Shown one piece after another: positions 7,967 to 17,700 of a DNA stretch of 64,000 bases (the stretch's first letter is position 1; every line of letters starts with the position of its first letter). The notes beneath the pieces were generated by a model. It was not told the DNA's origin and did not search any database. It saw only the letters and a program-made list of their open reading frames with translations. The translations under genes and the position numbers were made by a program. The stretch is from G965230065 sp965230065 (lineage in GTDB: Bacteria; Bacteroidota; Bacteroidia; Cytophagales; Cyclobacteriaceae): positions 558,001-622,000 of the forward strand of contig OZ245942.1 in assembly GCA_965230065.1 (NCBI GenBank), given 5' to 3'.

Positions 7967-8380
7967 ATGAAACTAATAAAATTCTTAATTGTTGGCATAC
8001 TATTCGGCATCATCCTTACCAAAGCCGAGGTAATCTCCTGGTATCGTATTTATGAAATGTTTCGTTTCGAATCTTTTCATATGTATGGCATCATCGGTTC
8101 GGCGGTTATGTTGGGTATCCTGATGACTACTTTAATTAAAAAATACAGGTTAAAAACAGCAGATGGCACACCCATTGACCTTTCGCCCAAACCACGAAAC
8201 TTTCGCGCCAATTTGCTCGGTGGTATAATATTCGGTCTGGGTTGGGCCATGGTAGGTGCCTGCCCCGGCCCAATTTATATTTTGATTGGCTACGGTTTTT
8301 CTGTAATGCTAGCCGTGTTGTTAAGTGCCCTACTTGGTACTTTCGTGTATGGATTGATAAGAGATAAACTACCTCATTAA
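7967..8380 (+). CDS. YeeE/YedE family membrane protein, C-terminal half type
   Basis: 137 aa with about four membrane segments. It has the second conserved Cys motif of the family in GWAMVGACPGPIYILIGYG. It complements the 7291-7866 product, and together they should form one transporter for thiosulfate or another sulfane-sulfur compound. It closes the sulfur locus. The intervening palindrome at 7869-7952 separates the two genes by 100 bp, unusual spacing for two subunits of one transporter. Confidence 0.9.
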   Translation: MKLIKFLIVGILFGIILTKAEVISWYRIYEMFRFESFHMYGIIGSAVMLGILMTTLIKKYRLKTADGTPIDLSPKPRNFRANLLGGIIFGLGWAMVGACPGPIYILIGYGFSVMLAVLLSALLGTFVYGLIRDKLPH

Positions 8381-8458
8381 GTTTATTTACCGTTTCGTGA
8401 ACTATTATGAGTATAAACAGTTTTGAGGGAGTGGCGTATATATTTATCTGTACACATA

Positions 8459-8466
8459 TATATTTG
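8459..8466 (+). promoter_or_regulatory. candidate Bacteroidota -7 box (TATATTTG)
   Basis: TATATTTG fits the TANNTTTG -7 consensus and lies 22 bp before the sugar dehydrogenase start. No convincing -33 TTTG is seen at the right spacing, and the surrounding sequence is A/T-rich, so this is only a candidate. Confidence 0.3.
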
Positions 8467-8488
8467 TTCCTTATAACTGATTTCAATT

Positions 8489-9643
8489 ATGACCAAAATC
8501 CACAAATCAATTCTTTTGCCAGTGCTGGCAGTCTTTCTACTGAGTTTCTCTACGTTATCCTGCTATGAAGAACCCAGTGTTACAGGGCCAGCCTTACCTT
8601 CTGCCGAGGCAAATATTCGTGTAGATACCGTAGTTTCGGGCTTACAAACACCCTGGGGGATGGCATTTTTGCCCAATGGCGATATGCTCATTACCGAACG
8701 GTCTGGAGAATTAAGAATAACCCGGAACGGACAGCTTTTGGAAGAAAAGGTGGAGGGCTTGCCCGAAATTTATGTGAGGGGACAAGGCGGATTGATGGAT
8801 ATTACCCTCCATCCCGATTACGAAGAAAACGGGTGGATTTATATTTCGTACGCTGCTCCGGCTTCCGACGGGGGAAACGGCGGCAATACGGCCATCATGC
8901 GGGCCAGGCTGGAAAATAATACGTTGGTAGACAAAGAAGTGCTTTTTAAAGCCGAACCAAACAGTACCAAGGGCCAGCATTTTGGCAGCCGGATTGAATT
9001 TGACAGGGAAGGGTACCTTTACTTTTCAGTAGGTGAAAGGGGGCAACCCAGCAATGCCCAGACCCTTTCCAATCACAGCGGTAAAATTTTCCGACTGCAT
9101 GACGATGGGCGCGTGCCGGAAGACAACCCGTTTGTAGACCAGAAAAAAGCCATGCCTGAAATTTTCACATATGGGCACCGCAATCCGCAGGGATTGGCCT
9201 TGCACCCTGAAACCGGAGAACTGTGGGCACATGAGCATGGCCCCCAGGGAGGAGACGAACTGAACATCATCCGTAAAGGGAATAACTACGGCTGGCCCGA
9301 AATTACTTACGGTATCAACTACGATGGCTCCATCATCACAGAAGACACTGCCAAAGCAGGCATGGAACAACCGGTGGTTTACTGGAAACCTTCTATCGCC
9401 CCCTGCGGTATGACCTTCGTAAAAGGAGATGTGTATCCTGCCTGGAAAGGGGATATTGTGGTGGGTTCTTTAAAATTTCAATACCTCGTCCGCTGTGAGC
9501 TGGAAGGAAATAATGTAGTGCACCAAGAAAAGTTACTGGAAGGTGCCGGCCGTATACGCAATGTAAAACAAGGCCCTGACGGCTATATTTATGTAGCCCT
9601 GGAAGGCACCGGGATTGTAAAGCTTGTTCCTTCAGATACTTAA
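8489..9643 (+). CDS. PQQ-dependent sugar dehydrogenase (glucose/sorbosone dehydrogenase family)
   Basis: 384 aa with an N-terminal signal and probable lipobox (FSTLSCYEE, Cys about residue 25). The mature part is a six-bladed propeller of the soluble glucose/sorbosone dehydrogenase family: GLQTPWGMAFLPNGDMLITER, GQGGLMDITLHPDY, GHRNPQGLALHPETGELWAHEHG and GGDELNIIRKGNNYGWP are characteristic. It oxidises aldose sugars with PQQ and Ca in the periplasm or at the outer membrane. The cytochrome c gene 21 bp downstream is a plausible electron acceptor. Confidence 0.93.
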   Translation: MTKIHKSILLPVLAVFLLSFSTLSCYEEPSVTGPALPSAEANIRVDTVVSGLQTPWGMAFLPNGDMLITERSGELRITRNGQLLEEKVEGLPEIYVRGQGGLMDITLHPDYEENGWIYISYAAPASDGGNGGNTAIMRARLENNTLVDKEVLFKAEPNSTKGQHFGSRIEFDREGYLYFSVGERGQPSNAQTLSNHSGKIFRLHDDGRVPEDNPFVDQKKAMPEIFTYGHRNPQGLALHPETGELWAHEHGPQGGDELNIIRKGNNYGWPEITYGINYDGSIITEDTAKAGMEQPVVYWKPSIAPCGMTFVKGDVYPAWKGDIVVGSLKFQYLVRCELEGNNVVHQEKLLEGAGRIRNVKQGPDGYIYVALEGTGIVKLVPSDT

Positions 9644-9664
9644 TCAAAAAACCTAAAAAAACTA

Positions 9665-10075
9665 ATGCTAAAAACCGGAAAGCTGCTGATAGCGGCAGCA
9701 CTAAGTTATGCTTTTACCTTTACCACAACAGAACCGGAACCGGAACTGCAGGCAAGTATAGAAAGAGGAGAAGAAGTTTATACTACGATGTGCATTGCCT
9801 GCCACATGGCCGATGGCACCGGGGTAGCCGGCGTATTTCCGCCTCTGGCCCAATCCGATTACCTGAAAGATACAGAAGCTTCCATCCGCGCCATAAAATA
9901 CGGATTGCAAGGTGAAATCACGGTAAATGGAGAAACTTACAACAATGTGATGACACCCCTGGGCCTGAGCGATGAGGAGGTGGCCGATGTAATGAACTAC
10001 GTAATGAACAATTGGGGAAATGAACCTGAGGGAATGATTACCCAGGAACAGGTAGCACAGGTAGAAGAAAAGTAA
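9665..10075 (+). CDS. small c-type cytochrome, partner of the sugar dehydrogenase
   Basis: 136 aa. A short hydrophobic N-terminus (TGKLLIAAALSYAFTFT) acts as a signal. The heme motif is Cys43-I-A-Cys46-His47 (CIACH), followed by GTGVAGVFPPLAQSDYL; the likely Met ligand is in NVMTPLGLSDEEV. This is a class I monoheme cytochrome of normal size in the periplasm. Its 21-bp spacing from the PQQ dehydrogenase gene suggests one transcript and electron transfer between the products. Confidence 0.94.
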   Translation: MLKTGKLLIAAALSYAFTFTTTEPEPELQASIERGEEVYTTMCIACHMADGTGVAGVFPPLAQSDYLKDTEASIRAIKYGLQGEITVNGETYNNVMTPLGLSDEEVADVMNYVMNNWGNEPEGMITQEQVAQVEEK

Positions 10076-10139
10076 GCATACAGTTTTCACCCCACAACCT
10101 TCAATTGTACCAAAGGCTGTGAGGTGAATTTTGCTGCAA

Positions 10140-11687
10140 TCAATCCTCAATAACTTTAAACGATACCCTTCTGTTCAATGACCGCCCTTCCTCAGTGCTA
10201 TTATCAGCAATTGGATGAAGCTCACCCTCTCCTTTAACAATGATGCGTGAAGACGCCACACCCCGGGCAGTCAGGTAGCCTTGTACTTCATTGGCCCTTT
10301 TTACAGAAAGTCGGGCATTATCCTGTTCAGAGCCAATGTTACAAGTATGTCCGGTCAACTCTATCTTAAACCAGGTGTTTTGCTGCATAATACCGGCAAT
10401 ATCATCCAGAAACTGTTGAGAATCTGGGGATAACGCTGAGGTTTGGAAGTCAAACTCCACAGTTTTCTCTAATTGCAACCGGTCCTGTTGGGCCAGTTTC
10501 ATTTCGGTTTGCTGTGCTGAAAGATTAGAATTTCCGTCATTTAATTGACGGCCATCTAAACGATCTACTGTACCAGATTTGCTTCTGACAGGTGTTGGTT
10601 CTCCTACCGGTTCAATTTTTTGTTCAGGCAATTTTTCCTCTTTTGCTGCTACTGCCGGGGCTACCGGAGTGGCCGGAGGTACTGGTGTAGTTTCCACAAC
10701 AGGGTAAACACGGGCTTTTTTCTTTAGCCGCAGCGACAGGGCAATCTCAAAAACACCGGTTTGCAAGGCGGTATTGAGCGCAGATGAGATAGGCACGTCA
10801 TAGCTTGCCGCCAATGTCAGGTTTGCCTGGTTGTATTCCAGGGAAACTACCCCTGCTTTGTTGGTATTATACCACAACCCCAATCCTAGTTCCTGGGCAC
10901 TTTCTTTGTTCATTTCATATCGGAGCCAGGTACCGGCATTCACAAAATCGTTATCTGCCTGGCGTACCCACCGCAGCGTAGGCATTACCGAAAATTTCAT
11001 GTGCTGATAGACCCTCCAACCGGCCGTTGCTTTCCAACTGAGGGGAAGTTTATCCGTACCTTCGCTGATGAAAGAAGTATTGGGCTGATTAAAATTAAAG
11101 ATAGAAGCCCCCGCAAACCCCCTGAGTTTTCCGGTTTTATCTTTCAGTTGCCAGTACAATCCGGTACTTGCCGTAAGGTATCCTTTAGAATCGTTTACCA
11201 CAGGCTCTCCGGTACCGGCACCCGGGTTGAAAGACCCATCTACAAATTGATTATCGGTAGTGAAATCAAAATCAATATTCCTTTGAAAGAACCCTCCCTG
11301 AAAACCCAGGCTTAGCTCACTGCCGGGAAATAACGGAATGCTATAAGCCAGTCCCATCATCCCTCCGTTGGATTTCACAAAGTCTGAAGATTTATCAGAA
11401 ATAAAAGTAGCTCCCATTCCTAACCGGTGATGGCCGATATTTACAGGAAAATATCCCGAAAGCATGGAAGTCTGAAAGTTCTCCCCTGCACTTACCGATT
11501 GGTTACGATAGTTCATAAAGATGCGCACATCTTCTACCATCCCGATACTTCCCGGATTGGTAAGGAAAGGGGTATACTGATACATGGAAAAATTGGATTC
11601 CTGTGCCCATAAGGGATGGGCAAAAGCCAGTGCAGCCACCCATGCCATGAACAGGTATAATTTCTTTGAAAAAATCATTTTTGTCAT
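10140..11687 (-). CDS. PorP/SprF-type T9SS membrane protein fused to OmpA peptidoglycan-binding domain
   Basis: 515 aa. A signal peptide (to about residue 28, ending LWAQ) is followed by the PorP/SprF region, recognised from SMYQYTPFLTNPGSIG and NYRNQSV, running to about residue 310 as an outer-membrane barrel. A Pro/Ala/Glu-rich linker (about 315-365) leads to an OmpA-like domain at about 405-512 (IELTGHTCNIGSEQDNARLS, then SLNRRVSFKV). PorP/SprF proteins pair with, and anchor or export, large type-B T9SS adhesins. The giant adhesin gene lies 33 bp upstream in the same direction, so the two form such a pair. The OmpA tail would tie the barrel to peptidoglycan. Confidence 0.92.
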   Translation of the reverse strand: MTKMIFSKKLYLFMAWVAALAFAHPLWAQESNFSMYQYTPFLTNPGSIGMVEDVRIFMNYRNQSVSAGENFQTSMLSGYFPVNIGHHRLGMGATFISDKSSDFVKSNGGMMGLAYSIPLFPGSELSLGFQGGFFQRNIDFDFTTDNQFVDGSFNPGAGTGEPVVNDSKGYLTASTGLYWQLKDKTGKLRGFAGASIFNFNQPNTSFISEGTDKLPLSWKATAGWRVYQHMKFSVMPTLRWVRQADNDFVNAGTWLRYEMNKESAQELGLGLWYNTNKAGVVSLEYNQANLTLAASYDVPISSALNTALQTGVFEIALSLRLKKKARVYPVVETTPVPPATPVAPAVAAKEEKLPEQKIEPVGEPTPVRSKSGTVDRLDGRQLNDGNSNLSAQQTEMKLAQQDRLQLEKTVEFDFQTSALSPDSQQFLDDIAGIMQQNTWFKIELTGHTCNIGSEQDNARLSVKRANEVQGYLTARGVASSRIIVKGEGELHPIADNSTEEGRSLNRRVSFKVIED

Positions 11688-11720
11688 CTTATTGATTGAT
11701 TATGACGATCTGAAAAAATA

Positions 11721-14700
11721 TTAGCGAAGTAATCGGATAATGCCTGTGTTCTTACCATTGATCAGCAGGGGCAATCCATTGGTATATTTTCCATTGATGA
11801 CCCATACGTACGTGCCCAGCGGTTGTACTTTCCCGTTGTGTATGCCATCCCATCCCTGTTCTGTCAGTTCTTTCCAACTGCTCGTGTGGTACACCAGGTT
11901 GTTATCCCGGTCGAGGATACTGAACTCAATCTGGGCTATGCCCCCTCCTCCCCGCAGGATAAAGCGATCATTATTTCCGTCTCCGTTCGGGGTAAATAGT
12001 GTAGGGAGGAAGAGTTCATTAGCCGAAATACTGAAAGTTTGGGATACATTGTCCGCAGCTTCGTAAAGCGCATTGCCTGCCTGGCTGGCTGTAACGGTAA
12101 CTGTACCCACATTTTCAATTGCGATGGTATTATCTTCCAATGTCGCTACACCGGAGGCCGGGTCAGTGGTGATGGAATAAGTAATCGGTAAGCCGGAATC
12201 CCCTCCGGTAGCTGTCAACACAACAGGGTCTTGCCCTACCATTTTATCGCTGATAGCATCAAAAGTGATGGTTTGGGGTAACTTTCCAATATTGATAGTA
12301 AAGGTTACTTCATCAGAAGTATCATCCCCTCCATTGGCTGTGCCCCCATCGTCTGACAGGCTTACAGTTACATTTACCTGCCCGCTCACTCCTTCGGCCA
12401 GGGTAAAACTCAAATCTCCATTGCTATTGATAGCAGGTTGGGTGGTGAAGAAAGCGTTATTATCATTACCCACATCAAAAGTAAGTTGCTGGCTGCTTTC
12501 ATTGGCAGAGCCTGAACTGATATTCGATGCCCACCCGGACTGTTGATGAGTACCCGCTCCCGCCGGAATGGCGAGGTTGCTTCCTGCCGTGAAAGATGGT
12601 TCATCATTCACCGTAGTAACGGTAATGTTAAAAGTTACTTCATCGGAAGTATCACCCCCTCCATTGGCCGTGCCCCCATTGTCTGACAGGGATACGGTAA
12701 CCGTAGCAGTACCGAAAGCATTGGCTGCCGGAGTGTAAGTAAGCGTACCATTGGGCGCAATAGCAGGCTGGGAAGAGAAAAGAGCGTTGTTATCGTTGCT
12801 TACGCTGAAAGTAACACTTTGCCCGCTTTCATCGGCCGGGCCGGCACTGATGTCGGTTGCCCAGTTGTCAATAGTTTGGGTTCCGGCATCTTCCAATACA
12901 GTTTGGTCTGCTCCTTTCGTGAAGGAAGGTGCATCATTGACCTCTCCGATATTAATTGTTACAGTTTCTGAAGCACTGGTGTTTACCCCATCACTCACGG
13001 TAAGTTCAAGTGCAAAGCTGGTACCCCCTATCAGGTCATCAGCATCATTGACAGTGGTTTCCCCGGTGCTGCTGTTGATGGCAAAAGCAGGATTGCTATC
13101 GCTGTCAGCATCCGTGTTTCCTCCATTAATCATCCAATCCTGCAAAACTGCTCCTGCATCAGCGTCACTCGCCTCTACTGTGCCTACGGAAGTACCATTG
13201 GTTGTTTCTTCCAGGATAGTGAAGCTTTGAGAAGCAGTAATTACCGGTGTATTGTCATCATTGGTAATCGTTACTGTAGCTTCATCACTGATATCTATGC
13301 TCAATGATGTACCTGTCAAATTACTTTGGCTTACCGATATCGTTTCATCATTCTCAGTTTCGGTATCCGTTATGGAACTCACAGTAAAGGTTTTCTTCTC
13401 ACCTGCTGTTCCGGCAAAGGACAATGTCTGACTGCTAAGTGCAGTATAATCTGTTCCGGCAGTGGCTGTGCCATCTACTATACTTATATCTATGCTGAAG
13501 CCGCCGTCTACAGGCTTGTCAAGCGTGGCAGTTACCGTAATAGCCCCATCGTCTTCATTGCCACTTACATCAGCGACTGTAACGGCTGCTGCATCATCAT
13601 TAGTGATTGTAACCGTAGCTCCATCTGTGATATCAATATCCCCTGAAGCCACAGTAGTGGGAACCAGATTACTCATACTCACTGTCAGAGTCTCATCAGT
13701 CTCTAACTTACTATCTGTACCCAGGGTAATAGCAAAGGCCTGTGCTTCACCTGCTGTTCCGGTAAAGGTCAGTGTTTGGCTACTCACGGCAGTGTAATCA
13801 CTGTCGCCAGTAGTAGCGGAGCCATCTGTTGTGCTTACGTCTACTGAGAAACCGTCTTGCACTGCGAAATCTAAGGTGGCAGTAACGGTGATGCTTCCAT
13901 CATCTTCATTGCCGCTAATATCTGCAATGGTTACTGTAGCAGCATCGTCATTGGTAATTGTACCGGTTGCGCTGGCATCAGCAAGGGTTGCCATACCTGT
14001 TACATCGCTCAAATTCAGGGTAAATGTTTCATCTGTTTCCAGCACCTTTTCTCCTGCTACTGCCACGCTCACCGTCTTACTGGTCTCACCAGCGGCAAAA
14101 GTTACAGTGCCGGAGGTAGCTGTGTAATCACTTCCTGCTTCCGCTGTGTTGTCAGCGGTGGCATAATCTACCGTAATGGCAGCCGGGCCGGCTTTATCAA
14201 GACTTATTGTGAAGTCAAGATTCGTTGTGCCTGTCTCTCCTTCTGCCATACTTGCATCTGACACACTTACCTGGGAAGCGTCATCATCATCAATGGTGAC
14301 AACCGCCTCATCAGTAATATCTACTGCCAGGCCAGATATCAGGTTACTCAGTGCGATATTAATGGTTTCATTGTTTTCCGGATCAGTATCAGGAGTAGGG
14401 GTTACCGTAAAAGTTTGGGTCTCCCCGGCTGTGCCTGTAAAAGTTAAGGTCTCACTACTTACCGGCGTATAGTCTGTTCCGGCAGTGGCCGTACCACCCG
14501 AGGTGCTGGCATCAACGGTAAAGCCCCCTTGAACGGCATTGTCCAATGTGGCGGTTACTGTAATGGCTCCATCATCTTCATTCCCGCTGACATCAGCGAC
14601 CGTAACGGCTGCTGCATCATCATTGGTGATGGTCACAGTAGCCCCATCGGTAATGTCTATATCCCCGGAAGCTACGGTTGCAGCTGAAAGCCCGCTCATG

Positions 14701-17700
14701 CTCACCGTCAAGGTCTCATCAGCCTCTACCTTGCTGTCTGAACCCAGGGTAATATCAAAAGTCTGTGTTTCACTGGCTGTGCCGGTAAAGGTCAGCGTTT
14801 GGCTGCTGATGGCAGTGTAGTCACTGTCAGCCACCTTGGCTGATCCATCGGCAGTACTCACATCCACCGTAAAGCCACCATCCACGGCATTGTCTACGGA
14901 CAAGGTGACGGTGCTCTTGCCATCATTTTCGTCAGTACTTACATCAGCAATGGTCACAGTGGCCTGGTCATCGTTAGTGATAGTCCCCGTTCCGATAGCA
15001 TCATCCATAATTGCATCACCGGTAATACCTGACAAAGTCAAGGTGATCGTTTCATCATTTTCCACCATTGCATCCCCTGATACGGTAACACCTACCGTTT
15101 TGCTGGTTTCACCGGCATTGAAGGTCAGCGTTCCTGATGCAGAAGTGTAATCAGAACCGGCCTTGGCAGACCCATCAGAGGTAGCATAGTTCACTTCTAT
15201 GGTACCGGAACCGGCATAATTTAAGCTAACCGTAAATTGAAGGGTTGCAGTAGCATCCCCTTCGGCCACGCTGTCATCACTCACAGAAATTTCTCTTTGA
15301 TCATCATCCTGATTCGTGACTGAAACCGTTTGCCCGCTCACTCCATCAAAATCATCATCACTGCTTGCCGCATTGACCGCGACCGTGACATTATAGCTTA
15401 TATTTCCATCTAATAATGCATCATCCACGCCTGTCACAGTCACCGTTTGTGGGGTATCCCAGTTACCGCTGGTAAATGTAAGATTGCTCTTATCAACAGT
15501 TCCTTCTCCGGTATCTCCTGAACTTATATCAATAACTACATCTGAAGAGGGTTCGGCATCCAGTACTACCGTAAAATCATCGGTGGTTCCTGTTTCTGAG
15601 GTAGCAGTAGAACCACTACTTTCCGTAACAGTAAAACCTGCTACATCATCATCGCTATTGTCTACACCCACCACCTGATTCGAGACACCGTCAAAGTCGT
15701 CGTCAGAACTGGCGTCATCTATGGAGAGGGTAATATTATATGAAATAGCACTGTCAATGATATCATCATCCACACCCGTCACGGTTACCGTTTGTGGGGT
15801 ATCCCAGTTAGCACTGGTAAAAGTAAGACTTGCTTTGTCAACAGTACCTTCTCCGGTATCTCCTGAACTTATATCAATCACCACACCTGTGGAGGGTTCA
15901 GCATTCAGTACTACGGTAAAATCATCGGTGGTGCCTGATTCAGCCGTTGCCGAACTTCCACTGCTTTCAACAATGGTGAACCCTGCTACATCATCATCAC
16001 TATTATCTACACTTACTGTTTTGTCAGCAAGCCCGTCATAGTCGTCGTCAGAACTGGCGTCATCTATAGAGAATGTTATATTATATGAAATGGTACCGTC
16101 AATAATATCATCATCCACACCTGTTACGGTTACCGTTTGTGGTGTATCCCAGTTACCGTTGGTAAAAGTAAGGCTTGTTTTGTCCACACTTCCTTCGGTG
16201 GCATCACCTACACCCACATTGACCACTACATCTGAGGCCGGTTGCGCATCCAGCACTACGGTGAAGTCATCGGTGCTGCCTGATTCAGCAGTAGCTGTAG
16301 CAGCACTGCTTTCTACGATTGTCAATCCAGGTACGGCAATGGTACTCACATCCAGTTTGGTGGGAGATGCCTGAATATTGGGTGTACCCTCATCATCCTC
16401 TGCCACTACATATATGTCATAAGCGGTAGCAGAGTTCAAGCCTGTTACATTAAAACTATGGGTAAAACCACCGGAATTTAAAGCCTGATTGTCACTCGTC
16501 ACGGCACTTCCTCCTCCTGAGGCCGTTCCTGCCTTTACTTCTGCTGAAGTGGGTGCAGTAGCCCCGTCTGCTACTACCACATAATAAACAGTACCCGCCT
16601 CATCTATATCGTTATGGAGATTAAAGCTGGTACCGGTTATGTTGGCCGTTGAGGGCCTTCCGTTTTCAAAAGAAGGGGCTGTGATATCCGAGGTATTCAC
16701 ATCCAGTTTGGCAGGTGAAGCCTGAAGGTTGGGTGTACCTTCATCATCCTCAGCCACCACATATACATCATAAGCTGTTTCTGAAGTTAAACCGGTTACG
16801 CTGAAGCTATGGGTGAACCCTCCAGAATTTAACACCTGGCTACCACTTGCTGCAACGGCTCCTCCACCGGAAGCGGTCCCTGCCTTCACTTCTGCCGAAG
16901 TGGGTGCGGTATCTCCATCCGCTACCACTACATAGTAAACAGTACCGGCTTCATCTATATCAATATTGAGGTTAAAACTGGTGCCACCAACGTTGGCAGT
17001 TGCGGGCCTTCCATTCTCAAAAGAAGGTGCTATTTCATCTACATCGGTTACCGTAATGGTAATGCTTTGGTCGGTAGTGTTGTTGCTGGCCTCTCCATCA
17101 TCAGCCGTTACGGTGATTTCATAGGCATTGTCCGAATTGGCATCTGTTGAGGTTTCGTAATCTGGGGAAGCCTTGAAGGTGATCTGACCATTGCCGGAAT
17201 TGATATTGAAAAGATCATTATCCCCTCCGGATGCCAGGCTGTAGGTAATACCTGCATCATTAGCACCTCCGTCTCCATCATCCGCATTGACATCCAGCAC
17301 TACAGTGCTGGTAGCGGTGTTTTCAGCAAAAGATACTGTAGCTGAAGAATTGAAAGATGGGGCACTATTAGCTGGTAGCTCCCAGGGTATGCTAAGCGTA
17401 GAGGCATAACCAGGACTGGAGATAAACACTTCAGTACCTGTTCCATCCAGATTACTTCGGTATATCTTATCATTAGTCAAATCATACCAATATACTTTTG
17501 AATTATTCACATCCACATTGATACCAATGGGGTCGGTGGCTGTCACAACATCTTCTCTGCCGGTTCCATCCAGCTTGATCCTTTCAATCTTATCATTAGA
17601 ACCGTCATCCCTTGGCCAATACAGATAGTCATTTATTTGGTCAATGTAAAAAGTAGAAGCATAACCGGGATCTGATACAAACTCTTCCGTCCCAGTTCCA

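Noticed and set aside
13250..16335. Regularly spaced near-identical DNA blocks that could suggest a CRISPR array
   Set aside because: The units are ~300 bp, in frame and encode Calx-beta-type domains; there are no short direct repeats with unique spacers and no cas genes.
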